From Gordonia amicalis NBRC 100051 = JCM 11271 (GTDB lineage Bacteria > Actinomycetota > Actinomycetes > Mycobacteriales > Mycobacteriaceae), in assembly GCF_000332995.1 (NCBI RefSeq), contig NZ_BANS01000027.1, forward strand, positions 1-64,000: DNA of 64,000 nt, in the 5' to 3' direction. Every line of letters starts with the position of its first letter. The first letter of the stretch is position 1. Shown piece after piece: positions 1 to 8,149 of this stretch. A program made the translations under genes and the position numbers. Below the pieces are notes generated by a model that was not told where the DNA came from, did no database searches, and saw nothing but the letters and a program-made list of their open reading frames with translations.

Positions 1-303
1 TCGCATGGGTTCGGCGATCCGGAGGCGGTGGGTCATGAACTGGATGACGCTGCGGTGCCCGGTCTTTCGGGGTAGGTCACGTTCGGTGGCTTCGGCGACC
101 TGACGGTCCCCGGCAAAACTCAGTCGCGCGATGGCACGTTCGGTCTCGGCGGCGACATCGACCAGTTCGGCATCCGAGCATTGCGTCAGATCGACGGTCT
201 GTAGTTCGGCGGTGATCCGATGGAGTTCACTCACCAGTTCCTTTGCGCGCGAGGGCGGGCCGTCGGCGACACCGGACTCGGAGATTTCGGTCAAGACGGT
301 CAC
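1..303 (-). CDS. DUF222 (13E12 repeat family) HNH-endonuclease-type protein, N-terminal part
   Basis: Translating the reverse strand from 303 gives about 100 residues open to the window edge, so the C-terminal part with the expected HNH domain is outside. The fragment has an acidic helical start and then TGHRSVIQFMTHRLRIAEPMR, which resembles the N-terminal DUF222 region of the actinobacterial 13E12 family. The start is GTG at 303 or, with better spacing from a G-rich stretch, TTG at 294. A LexA-type box lies just upstream at 322-337; several M. tuberculosis 13E12 genes are known LexA targets. Family assignment rests on pattern recognition of a partial protein. Its role is unknown; members are often called HNH endonucleases without demonstrated activity. 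Confidence 0.7.
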   Translation of the reverse strand, partial: MTVLTEISESGVADGPPSRAKELVSELHRITAELQTVDLTQCSDAELVDVAAETERAIARLSFAGDRQVAEATERDLPRKTGHRSVIQFMTHRLRIAEPMR

Positions 304-321
304 CCCCCGGAAGCCGTTGAT

Positions 322-337
322 ACGAATGTATGTTCGA
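322..337 (-). promoter_or_regulatory. candidate SOS (LexA) box
   Basis: On the minus strand the site reads TCGAACATACATTCGT, against the mycobacterial SOS consensus TCGAAC-N4-GTTCGA (10 of 12 defined positions match by eye). It lies 19-28 nt upstream of the possible starts of the DUF222 gene and overlaps a possible -10 element (TACATT). The known LexA regulation of M. tuberculosis 13E12 genes makes the placement meaningful. Confidence 0.5.
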
Positions 338-475
338 CTGTACGCGCAATCACGCTGCCGTGCAACGGCTATCGCCGCCATTCCGGCCATCCCGCATTGT
401 CGGTGGGGTCTGGTATGGGCTCCCCGTCCGGGTCGGAGGTGTCCGACCGGTGGCTCGAGAAATTGGCCCTTACGG

Positions 476-494
476 TATACCGGTAGGGGGTATA
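476..494 (+). promoter_or_regulatory. candidate copper-repressor (CsoR/RicR-type) operator
   Basis: TATACC-ggtaggg-GGTATA is a perfect 6-bp inverted repeat with a G-rich centre, 11 nt before the copper ATPase start and overlapping a possible -10 (TATATT, 491-496). AT-rich arms around a GC-rich core resemble CsoR/RicR operators. No csoR gene is in the window, so the regulator would be elsewhere. Confidence 0.5.
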
Positions 495-505
495 TTGTCG
501 ACGGC

Positions 506-2557
506 ATGAGTGCAACGATGACCCATTCCGGGCGTGAAGCGAAGATGCACGAAGGTCACCAGCATGCTGGTGGCGAACACGGCGGTCACGCCGACCATGT
601 CGGGCAGTTCCGCCGACTGTTCTGGATCATGCTGGTCCTCGCGGTACCGACGGTGGCATTCAACGAGATGTTCGCCCATCTGATCGGCTACTCGTTACCG
701 CATCACGGGTGGGTCATGTGGATCTCACCGGTGCTGGGCTCAGTCATCTATCTCTGGGGCGGTCGCCCGTTCCTCATGGGCGCGGTCGGGGAGATGCGTT
801 CCCGCGCCCCGGGGATGATGCTGCTGATCGGGCTGGCCATCACCGTCGCGTTCGTGGCGTCGTGGGGTGCGAGTCTGGACCTGCTGTCCGCCGAGCTGAA
901 CTTCTGGTGGGAGTTGGCGCTCCTCGTCGTGATCATGCTGCTGGGGCATTGGGTCGAGATGCGTGCGCTGGCACAGACGACATCGGCTCTTGACTCGCTG
1001 GCCGCGTTGCTACCCGACGAGGCAGAGAAGGTCGACGGCGCCGGAACGGTCGCCGTCGCCGTCGGCGAGCTGGTGGTGGGCGATGTGGTGCTGGTCCGGC
1101 CGGGCGCTTCCATCCCGGCCGATGGTGAGATCCTCGACGGTGCCGCCGACATCGACGAGTCGATGATCACCGGTGAGTCGCGCCCGGTGCGACGATCGGT
1201 CGGGGAGCACGTGGTCGCCGGCACGGTAGCCACCGATTCGGCGGTTCGGGTGCAGGTCACCGCAATCGGTGACGACACGGCGCTGGCCGGGATCGAACGG
1301 CTCGTCGCTCTGGCCCAGGCCTCGTCGTCGCGTGCCCAACGACTTGCCGATCGCGCCGCCGGGTGGCTTTTCTGGTTCGCCGGCGCCGCGGCTGCTGCCA
1401 CCGCCGTGGTCTGGACCGCGGTCGGAATGCCGGACTCGGCGGTCGTGCGTGTCATCACGGTGCTCGTCATCGCCTGTCCACACGCGCTGGGTCTTGCCAT
1501 CCCCCTGGTGGTGTCGATCGCGACAGAGCGTGCCGCGCGTGGGGGAGTGCTGATCTCCGACCGGCTCGCCCTCGAGAGCATGCGGTCGGTCGACGCCGTC
1601 CTGTTCGACAAGACCGGGACCTTGACCCGCGGAACCCCGACGGTCCGTGGCGTCGAACCCGCCGACGGCCGCACGGCCGACGAGGTCCTGGCGCTGGCCG
1701 CGTCGGCGGAGGCCGACAGTGAGCATCCGCTCGCTGTCGCGATCGTCAAGGCCGCACGAGATCGGGGACTGAACGTCTCGCCGGCACAGGATTTCGCTTC
1801 GTCACCGGCCGTGGGTGTCTCGGCACGAGTGAACGGAGTCGTCGTGGCGGTCGGCGGGCCGAGGCTGCTCGACAGTTACGCGGCCGTGGAACTCCCGGTC
1901 GCCGGGACCTGGCGGAACGACGGGGCGATCATCCTGCACGTCGTCGCCGACGGTGAGGTTGTCGGCGCCCTCGCGCTGACCGACGAGGTGCGTCCGGAAT
2001 CGCGTGACGCCGTCGACGGCCTGCGTCGGCGTGGGATCGAGGCGGTGATGGTCACCGGGGACGCCCGTGCCGTGGCCGACGACGTGGCTCGCCAGCTGGG
2101 GATCGAGCGCGTCTACGCGGGTGTCCGGCCCGAGGACAAGGCCGAGAAGGTGGCCGAATTGCAGCGCGAGGGCAAGCGGGTCGCGATGGTCGGGGACGGG
2201 GTGAACGACGCTCCGGCGCTCGCGCAGGCTGACGTGGGTATCACCATCGGCGCGGGTACCGACGTCGCCATCGCCTCCGCGGGTGTGATCCTGGCGTCCT
2301 CGGACCCGCGGTCGGTGCTGTCGGTGATCGAACTGTCGCGGGCGAGCTACCGGAAGATGGTGCAGAACCTGTGGTGGGCGGCCGGGTACAACCTGATCTC
2401 GGTTCCGCTCGCCGCAGGCGTGCTCGCGCCGGTCGGATTCGTGCTGCCGATGGGCGTCGGCGCGATCCTGATGTCGTTGTCGACGGTCGTCGTCGCGCTC
2501 AACGCTCAATTGCTACGCCGACTCGATCTGTCCCCAGGTGGGCAACCGTCCCGGTGA
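506..2557 (+). CDS. copB: P1B-type heavy-metal (CopB-like copper) translocating ATPase
   Basis: A 683-residue metal-pumping ATPase of the inner membrane. The N-terminus is His-rich (about residues 10-35) and has no CxxC metal-binding domain. Visible motifs: TGES (222-225), the transmembrane metal site CPH (324-326), the phosphorylation site DKTGT (368-372, Asp368), an HP-locus SEHPLAV, and GDGVND (563-568). The last helices carry GYN and MSLST. CPH rather than CPC, a His-rich N-terminus and MSxST are marks of the CopB (P1B-3) class, thought to export copper, possibly Cu(II). I start at ATG 506 because the frame upstream has no family similarity and the operator-like palindrome at 476-494 ends just before it. 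A weak 7-bp inverted repeat (2595-2601/2622-2628) follows the stop. Confidence 0.88.
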   Translation: MSATMTHSGREAKMHEGHQHAGGEHGGHADHVGQFRRLFWIMLVLAVPTVAFNEMFAHLIGYSLPHHGWVMWISPVLGSVIYLWGGRPFLMGAVGEMRSRAPGMMLLIGLAITVAFVASWGASLDLLSAELNFWWELALLVVIMLLGHWVEMRALAQTTSALDSLAALLPDEAEKVDGAGTVAVAVGELVVGDVVLVRPGASIPADGEILDGAADIDESMITGESRPVRRSVGEHVVAGTVATDSAVRVQVTAIGDDTALAGIERLVALAQASSSRAQRLADRAAGWLFWFAGAAAAATAVVWTAVGMPDSAVVRVITVLVIACPHALGLAIPLVVSIATERAARGGVLISDRLALESMRSVDAVLFDKTGTLTRGTPTVRGVEPADGRTADEVLALAASAEADSEHPLAVAIVKAARDRGLNVSPAQDFASSPAVGVSARVNGVVVAVGGPRLLDSYAAVELPVAGTWRNDGAIILHVVADGEVVGALALTDEVRPESRDAVDGLRRRGIEAVMVTGDARAVADDVARQLGIERVYAGVRPEDKAEKVAELQREGKRVAMVGDGVNDAPALAQADVGITIGAGTDVAIASAGVILASSDPRSVLSVIELSRASYRKMVQNLWWAAGYNLISVPLAAGVLAPVGFVLPMGVGAILMSLSTVVVALNAQLLRRLDLSPGGQPSR

Positions 2558-2904
2558 ACTGCGACTGAATGAACTGACCGAGCGCTTCCTCTGAGCCCGG
2601 ACCTGCTGTCCACCGGCGGGATCCGGGCCCTTCGTCGTCGGCCGGGATGGCTCCGACCGCCGGTTTGCCATCCGAAATGGCGAGATTACTCGAGTGATGC
2701 CACTCACATGGGGACATTTGTCCAAGGTGCGCACCCGTTTGTTCGGTGATGAGACCCGTTGTGTGGCAGTGGGTTTCGATTTCGTATATGACAGCGGCCG
2801 TTTCGGATGCCGAAACTGCAGTTGTCGATTCCTGGAATCGTGCCGCAAGACGCGCAAATTGATATTTGCTGGCCGGTGACACGACGAGAAATAGGAGGTT
2901 GAAA
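2558..2904. other. intergenic region with hairpin, no gene supported
   Basis: About 350 bp between the copper ATPase and the cutinase leader ORF, visibly less G+C-rich than the genes. It contains a short perfect hairpin GTTTCGG-atg-CCGAAAC at 2800-2816 and the inverted repeat GGACATTTGTCC near 2713, either of which could be an operator in the promoter of the secreted hydrolase. A 61-codon open frame here (2694-2879) lacks a ribosome binding site and family resemblance, and I do not call it. Confidence 0.4.
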
Positions 2905-2973
2905 ATGTCTCGTCTTCGGGCACCCGCCCCGTTCCTGCTCATCGATGCGAAGATTTGTGACATCCACTCATGA
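2905..2973 (+). CDS. 22-codon leader ORF overlapping the cutinase start
   Basis: ATG at 2905 follows a near-ideal ribosome binding site (AGGAGG, six bases upstream), the best one in the vicinity. The ORF encodes MSRLRAPAPFLLIDAKICDI plus HS and ends in TGA at 2971-2973, which overlaps the ATG at 2970 of the cutinase-like gene (ATGA). The downstream gene has no ribosome binding site of its own, so this ORF probably delivers ribosomes by termination-reinitiation. The peptide matches no leader family I know. It could instead be a remnant of a longer gene. Confidence 0.55.
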   Translation: MSRLRAPAPFLLIDAKICDIHS

Positions 2974-4511
2974 ATTGCAGCGTCCCTACCCACGCCACAC
3001 CTCAATCATGTGGCACATCGGCAAATGTGTCGCGGCGTCGTCGAGGCGGCACCATCAAACAATTGTCGTCGGCCTTGATCGGGGTGACCATGACCGCGAG
3101 CGTCGTGGTGACCGGATTCGGCGGCGTCGGCGTCGGCGCTGCGATCGCGTCGCCGACCGTTCCCACTTTCAATCTGTTCATTCCCGGGACATGGGAAACG
3201 GATGCTGCTGCTGATCCGACCCGCGCCACCGGCGCGCTGGCGGCGGTCGCCGACTCGATCTCGCGCCGGCACGGCGACTCGGCCACCATCTACTTCCTGC
3301 CGTACATGGCGCGCGCCTTCGACAACGGCCGGACATACGGTGACAGCAAGGCCACGGCGATCGCGAATGCATCGCGAGTGCTAGCCGACCGTGCGGAGGC
3401 CGACCCGGATCTGAAGTTCACGATCAGTGGCTACAGCCAGGGTGCCGACGCCGCCGGCGACCTGGCCGAGGCCATCGGCAATGGTGAAGGACCGATCCCT
3501 GCCGACAGGGTTCTTGCCGTCGGTCTCCTGGCCGACCCGGGTAACGGAACCGCCGGTCAGAAGACGGTCGGCCCGACGGCTCGCGGCACGGGGATCGCCG
3601 ACCCGCGCCCGAGAGGGATGGGGGACCTGTCCGGCAGGGTGACGAGTATCTGTGCCCCGGCCGACCTGTACTGCTCGATAGACAAGCGACGTCATCCCGG
3701 CCTGGGGAAGATCGGCACGGTTCTCAGCGAGGGGGCGGAGGAGGTTGCGGACGCGGTCGAGACCGCCATCGACGTCATCGGCACGATCACGAAGATCGAC
3801 TACGCCGCGCTCGGGGCCGAGATCGGCCGATTGCCGCAGCTCATCGGGATGGGAGACCTCCGTCAGGCCCACCGGGTGGCGGGCCGTCTGAACACTCGGA
3901 TGCGTCCGTTCGTCAAGCTCGCGGACATGGTGGACTACGCGCGAACGGCACGGGTCCTCGACCTCATCCCGGACCGGACCGGTCTCGCGAAGGTCGGCGC
4001 CTCGATCTGCCGGGTGCTCGATCGCGTCGACATCGTGCGTGCCGCGGACCTCGTCGGCGAGGTTCAGGAGCTCACCTGGACTGCGGCAGGGGCGGTGGGG
4101 GCACGAGTCGGTGCCGCGTCGCTGCCCACATCCGAGGTCTCGGTCGAGGAGGTCCTGGGCCTGGGGAAGAAGTTGGTGTCGCTGGTCTCGGACTCGTCGG
4201 TCGAGGCATCCGGCAACGGGGTGGGCGAAGAGGAATCGGGCACCGGGGTGTTGTCCGAGCTGATCTCGCCCCACTTCAGGGATCTCGGCAAGGAGCTGGC
4301 CGAGATCCTCACGAAGCAGGCCATCACGGACCCGGCGTCGTTGATCCGTGACGCCGTCACGGCGAAGGACTTCTACTCGGGCAACGCGCACACGAACTAC
4401 GCGAAGTTCGTCGTGGACGAGGTCGGTCGCAGCGCGATCGGTTGGCTCGGGGTATGGCTCGCCGAGGCCATCGACAAGGCCGGCTCGAGGTCGGAAGCCG
4501 GTTCCCGGTAG
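2970..4511 (+). CDS. secreted cutinase-family alpha/beta hydrolase
   Basis: A 513-residue protein with a basic N-terminus and a hydrophobic stretch ending in an AIASP-like cleavage site near residue 61, so probably Sec-exported. The nucleophile elbow is GYSQG (154-158, Ser156). Asp232 lies in CAPADLYC, whose two Cys (228, 235) match the cutinase disulfide next to the catalytic Asp, and His474 lies in NAHTNY near the C-terminus. Together these give a plausible Ser-Asp-His triad. An inserted helical region of about 200 residues separates Asp from His, making it far longer than fungal cutinases (about 200 residues). Actinobacterial relatives include esterases, lipases and phospholipases; the substrate is unknown. 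The ATG at 2970 is coupled to the leader ORF; a later start at ATG 3090 (residue 41) is possible. Confidence 0.75.
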   Translation: MNCSVPTHATPQSCGTSANVSRRRRGGTIKQLSSALIGVTMTASVVVTGFGGVGVGAAIASPTVPTFNLFIPGTWETDAAADPTRATGALAAVADSISRRHGDSATIYFLPYMARAFDNGRTYGDSKATAIANASRVLADRAEADPDLKFTISGYSQGADAAGDLAEAIGNGEGPIPADRVLAVGLLADPGNGTAGQKTVGPTARGTGIADPRPRGMGDLSGRVTSICAPADLYCSIDKRRHPGLGKIGTVLSEGAEEVADAVETAIDVIGTITKIDYAALGAEIGRLPQLIGMGDLRQAHRVAGRLNTRMRPFVKLADMVDYARTARVLDLIPDRTGLAKVGASICRVLDRVDIVRAADLVGEVQELTWTAAGAVGARVGAASLPTSEVSVEEVLGLGKKLVSLVSDSSVEASGNGVGEEESGTGVLSELISPHFRDLGKELAEILTKQAITDPASLIRDAVTAKDFYSGNAHTNYAKFVVDEVGRSAIGWLGVWLAEAIDKAGSRSEAGSR

Positions 4512-4888
4512 GGGTCAGCACGAGTCGGCGGCGTCTGCACGGGCCCTACTGCCCGATTCTTCGAGGGCCTTTGTCGCGAGCTCACACTGATCGCCCACCT
4601 GGATGACAACGGCCATTGTCGGTTTCCATCGGTCGTTGTCATTATTGCAATGATTGTTGTCGCAAATTTCGGGCCACTAACGAACTGGGTCGAATGTCCA
4701 TTGGGTGATTAGTTCAAACGATCTACAAAAAGGGCGACAGATGTATTCAGAATAGTGGAACGAATGACCTAGATGCGGTGATCGAATTCACGTCGCTAAT
4801 GTCGAGAAACCGGCAATAACAATCGCCAGAAGATCTAAATTACTCCTCGGTAGCAATAGGCTGCCCCCCGCAGAACGATGGACGGAAG
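4512..4888. other. AT-rich upstream region of the SipW cassette
   Basis: No gene here. By my count bases 4621-4860 are about 44% G+C, strikingly low against the surrounding genes. The stretch probably holds the promoter and regulatory sites of the exported-protein cassette starting at 4889. TTGCAATGATTGTTGTCGCAA-like dyad sequence lies around 4645-4665. Low G+C of this kind can also mark a site bound by an Lsr2-type xenogeneic silencer; that is inference. Confidence 0.5.
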
Positions 4889-5509
4889 ATGACTGACAAC
4901 CAGACCCCCACCAGTGCCCCTCTGACCGACGAGCGCAACCGAAAGAACCGCAAGCGCAAGGCCATCCTCGCCTCGGGCGCGGTCCTCGGCGTCGGCGCCG
5001 TGGTCACCCTCGCCGCGTGGAACGACACCGTGTTCAGCAACGGGACCTTCGGTATCGGCGACACCGCCTGGAACGTGCAGGGCAGCGTCAACGGGACGGA
5101 CTTCCTGGAGTACGAGACCAGCCCCGGTGGCACCGTCGCGTTCACTGTCGACCCCGCGGTCGACGCGTCGAACCTGATGCCCGGACAGACCGCGAAGGGC
5201 AAGTTCTGGCTGAAGGAGACCAAGGGCAATCTGGATGCCACGATCACGATCCAGCCGACTGTGGTCGATCCCGCTGCCAACTCCCTCGCTGCTGCCCTCC
5301 GGGTGACCATCACCGCCGACGGTGTGCCCGTGGTCTCGAATCAGGCGCTCAGCGCCTCGGGAACTGCGACACCGTTTGTCATCGTCGCAGGTGACACCGC
5401 TGAGCTCGAGTTCCAGGTGACCCTGCCGGCGAATGCCAACCCGAACGCGATCACCAACACGACCACTCAGGCGATCTGGGAGATGAAGGCACAGAGCGCG
5501 GAAGCCTGA
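4889..5509 (+). CDS. TasA-like exported protein with SipW-dependent signal peptide
   Basis: A 206-residue protein. A basic segment (16-24) precedes a hydrophobic stretch (25-43) that ends in LAAWND (41-46), followed by an F-x-x-G-T-F segment. This is the alternate signal peptide processed by SipW-type peptidases, as in the TIGR04089-type exported proteins of Rhodococcus. The mature part (about 160 residues) is rich in Thr, Val, Ala and Asn and predicted beta-rich by composition. It has no Cys, which suits a TasA/camelysin-like fibre or surface subunit. The gene heads a three-gene cassette with the signal peptidase at 5642 and a second substrate at 6449. A strong hairpin just after the stop may set its mRNA level above that of the peptidase. 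Function as a matrix or surface protein is inferred. Confidence 0.75.
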   Translation: MTDNQTPTSAPLTDERNRKNRKRKAILASGAVLGVGAVVTLAAWNDTVFSNGTFGIGDTAWNVQGSVNGTDFLEYETSPGGTVAFTVDPAVDASNLMPGQTAKGKFWLKETKGNLDATITIQPTVVDPAANSLAAALRVTITADGVPVVSNQALSASGTATPFVIVAGDTAELEFQVTLPANANPNAITNTTTQAIWEMKAQSAEA

Positions 5510-5516
5510 TGAGCTG

Positions 5517-5571
5517 CCTCGATCCGGTGGCGTGGCGATCCTTCCCACCCCGACTCGTCGCCGGATCGAGG
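5517..5571 (+). terminator. intercistronic hairpin (attenuator or terminator)
   Basis: CCTCGATCCGG (5517-5527) pairs perfectly with CCGGATCGAGG (5561-5571) across a 33-nt loop, followed by CTTTCG. It begins 8 nt after the TasA-like stop codon and precedes the signal peptidase gene by 70 nt. It could stabilise the upstream mRNA or terminate part of the transcripts. Confidence 0.5.
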
Positions 5572-5641
5572 CTTTCGTCCGTCCCGTAGTTGTGTTGCCC
5601 GCCAACGAATCCTGGCCCCGAGACCTCAGAGAGACGGCCCG

Positions 5642-6403
5642 ATGACGACCACCGCGAAGCCCGGCACCGACGAGTCCGAGACGTACACGTCGGGGATTCG
5701 GGATTCGTGGACCGCGACCGCACCGAGGCGGATCGGGACACCCGATTCGATCGCGGCCTGGCCATCGACTCCTCGGATGTTCATCCCCGCGTCGGACGCG
5801 GTCACCCAGCCGCTTCACCTCGTCACACCCCCGGCGACAGCGGTCCCGGGGGAGCCTGCCGAAACACCGGTCGCCGCATCCGTTCCCCGGTCCGGCGCGC
5901 ACTCGGCGATCGCCAAGCTCGGAGATTGGGTGCTGAACATCCTCGCGGTCTTCGGCGTGCTGTGCATCGCGCTGACCATCCTCGCCTTCGTCGGCAATTA
6001 CACGATCATCCTGTTCAAGACCGGCTCGATGGATCCGACGATCCCGCAGGGGTCGGTCGCTGTCGTCCACGAGATTCCGGCCACCGAGGTGAAGGTCGGC
6101 GACGTCATCACCGTCGATCGTGAACCCGGCCTGAAGCCGATCACCCACCGCGTCATCGCGGTAGAGCAACTGGGCGGCGGCGAGGCGCTCATCTCGATGC
6201 AGGGCGACGCCAATCCCAATCCTGATCCGGAGCCGTACCGCGAGAGCACGGTGCGCAAAGTCGTCTGGCACATACCGGGTCTCGCGAAGCAGGTCGTCTG
6301 GTTGTCGAATCCCTACGTTCTGGGCGGCATCACCCTGGGCGCCGCGCTCCTCGTGCTGTGGGCGTTCTGGCCGAGAGCCGAGACCGCTCGACGCAGACAC
6401 TGA
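5642..6403 (+). CDS. sipW: SipW-like (ER/archaeal-type) signal peptidase I
   Basis: A 253-residue membrane protease. A disordered N-terminal part (about 1-80) precedes a first membrane segment (about 95-125), the catalytic box GSMDP (128-132, Ser129), then ITHRV with His169 and QGDAN with Asp189; a last helix (about 225-245) ends in WPRAE. A His in the place of the general-base Lys of bacterial LepB is the mark of ER/archaeal-type peptidases such as Bacillus SipW. It lies between two genes whose products carry the AAWND-type signal peptide, so those are its likely substrates. The roughly 80-residue N-terminal extension is longer than in Bacillus SipW. Confidence 0.85.
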   Translation: MTTTAKPGTDESETYTSGIRDSWTATAPRRIGTPDSIAAWPSTPRMFIPASDAVTQPLHLVTPPATAVPGEPAETPVAASVPRSGAHSAIAKLGDWVLNILAVFGVLCIALTILAFVGNYTIILFKTGSMDPTIPQGSVAVVHEIPATEVKVGDVITVDREPGLKPITHRVIAVEQLGGGEALISMQGDANPNPDPEPYRESTVRKVVWHIPGLAKQVVWLSNPYVLGGITLGAALLVLWAFWPRAETARRRH

Positions 6404-6448
6404 CCGGCACCTCACCGGCACACCACAACCACGGAAACACAACGGCGT

Positions 6449-8086
6449 ATGAGCATGCATCTCACCAAGCGCAGCAAGATCCTTGTCGCCACCGTCGGCG
6501 TCGTCGCGATCCTCGGCGTCATCGCGCAGGCCACCGGCGTGCTGGCCGCGTGGAACGACAAGGTCTGGGGGAACTCGAGTTTCACGCGGGCTGCCAATCT
6601 CGAGGGGTATGCCCGGTCGACGACCGCACACGCATACACCAATCGTGCGATCACCAGTGGCGAGTTCACGGCGACGAACGCCACCCACACCCACGTGAAT
6701 CCCGGCTCCACCCTGATTCCCAGCGCGACCGGCTGGACCCATGCCTCGAGTACCGGAATCCTGCTGCTGGGAACGGTGGCGGCGGACGGCCGGTCGTCGG
6801 CGACGTACACGATGAACGGCAGTGTCGTGACGGCCACCGCTGCGTCGAACGCCAAGAACATCGAGCTCTTCCCGACCGGCTTTGCCTCTGTGCTGAACAC
6901 CGACAACAGCCAGTATTCGGCCTCGGTGAGCTGCTCGTCCAGCAACTGGGGCGGGACCGTCTCCACCAATGCAGTGGCCCCGGCCGGAGGCAACTTCCGG
7001 GTCGGGCTCACCAACTCCTACGCTGTTCCGGCCGCGAACCAGACCACCACCATCGATTCGCTCGCCGTCGGGTTTCGAGTGCAGGGAACCCTCAAGAGCG
7101 TGGTGACCACTACCGCGAAACATGCACTGTCCACCCTGATCCTCGACGTGGACATCAAGACCGCGATCACACAGGCCACCGTGTGGACGGTCACTGTGCA
7201 GTTCGTCCGCGCCGAGTGCGGCATCGGTGAACCGCTTCCGAGCGCCGGCGTCCAGACTGCGGCGGCACGGATAGCCCGCCTCGCCCCGAGTTCGTCGAGC
7301 ACAGCGCCCTCGGAGTCGGCGGTGAGTTCCAGTGCGGAGAGTTCGGAACCGGCGAGTCCCGACAGTGAATCTGCGTCCTCGGGGTCGGAGAGTTCCTCGG
7401 CAGCCGACTCGGAGTCCAAGGGTTCTTCGTCGGCGACACCCTCCGCCGGCGAGAGTGCAGATGCCCCGGTTCTGAAGGAGGGGCCGACGACACCGACCGA
7501 CGTCGACGTAGGGAGTAGTTTCCCGGTGATCGCCACCGACGGCACCGATCTCGGTACGGCGACCTTCCAGAAGATAGAGTCCACCGCACCGTCGGACGGG
7601 GCCCGGGCGACGATCGCGGTCAAGATGACGGTCACGACATCCGACGCCGAGGGCGACGGACGGTTGTCGTCGATCGCCTGGGACGACTTCGCCCCGCTGG
7701 TCGGGGGAGTGCAACAGGCGGCCGGAGAAGCCGCTGCCGAGGGGCCGCCGCTACCGGCGCAACTCGAGCCGGGTGGGACCTACACCGGATGGGTGGCGTT
7801 CACGGTGCCGAGCGCTGCGGGTAGCGCCATCTGGAAGGTCTCGGGCACATCGGGATTCACGTTCGTCCTGCCGGAGCCCACGGTCCCGGTGACGTCGACG
7901 ACCTCGCAGCCCGCACCCGTTGCCGAGGCACCGGAGACGGGCGCACCGGAAACGAGTGAGCCGGCCGCCGACGCACCGGAGGCCGACGCGTCCGTGCCCG
8001 AGGACTCCGACCCGGTACCCACCCCGGAGAAGACCAGCTCAGGGTCGGGTTTCGACGATTCGTCGGCCTCTTCCGGAAGTGAGTAG
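6449..8086 (+). CDS. large SipW-type exported surface protein with Ser/Glu-rich segments
   Basis: A 545-residue protein. Residues 5-34 form a basic-hydrophobic signal ending in LAAWND (32-37), the same alternate signal type as in the protein at 4889, so the SipW peptidase at 5642 probably processes it. A Thr/Ser/Asn-rich beta-type domain (about 38-280) is followed by a low-complexity Ser/Glu/Ala stretch (about 281-338), a second beta-type domain (about 340-475) and an acidic Pro/Glu/Ser tail (about 478-545). There is no LPXTG motif and no clear C-terminal membrane anchor. The layout suggests a cell-surface or matrix protein with flexible linkers. A nested-stem terminator follows. I recognise no enzymatic motif. 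Confidence 0.7.
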   Translation: MSMHLTKRSKILVATVGVVAILGVIAQATGVLAAWNDKVWGNSSFTRAANLEGYARSTTAHAYTNRAITSGEFTATNATHTHVNPGSTLIPSATGWTHASSTGILLLGTVAADGRSSATYTMNGSVVTATAASNAKNIELFPTGFASVLNTDNSQYSASVSCSSSNWGGTVSTNAVAPAGGNFRVGLTNSYAVPAANQTTTIDSLAVGFRVQGTLKSVVTTTAKHALSTLILDVDIKTAITQATVWTVTVQFVRAECGIGEPLPSAGVQTAAARIARLAPSSSSTAPSESAVSSSAESSEPASPDSESASSGSESSSAADSESKGSSSATPSAGESADAPVLKEGPTTPTDVDVGSSFPVIATDGTDLGTATFQKIESTAPSDGARATIAVKMTVTTSDAEGDGRLSSIAWDDFAPLVGGVQQAAGEAAAEGPPLPAQLEPGGTYTGWVAFTVPSAAGSAIWKVSGTSGFTFVLPEPTVPVTSTTSQPAPVAEAPETGAPETSEPAADAPEADASVPEDSDPVPTPEKTSSGSGFDDSSASSGSE

Positions 8087-8096
8087 CCCGCCTCTG

Positions 8097-8143
8097 ATCC
8101 CGTTGTGTCTTTGCCCGCCAAGCGGGCCGAAACACAACGGGAT
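8097..8143. terminator. bidirectional hairpin terminator
   Basis: ATCCCGTTGTGT (8097-8108) and ACACAACGGGAT (8132-8143) are perfect 12-bp arms. A second small stem (GCCCG/CGGGC, 8113-8117/8123-8127) lies in the loop. It sits between the convergent SipW cassette and the sigma factor gene. Confidence 0.75.
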
Positions 8144-8149
8144 TCGCTA

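Noticed and set aside
131..505. N-terminal extension of the copper ATPase frame
   Set aside because: It is antisense to the DUF222 gene and crosses the operator-like palindrome; the family N-terminus begins at 506.
4835..7714. A 959-codon open frame on the minus strand
   Set aside because: It is antisense to the SipW cassette, is Arg/Gly-rich, and matches no family; it is a product of high-G+C third positions.
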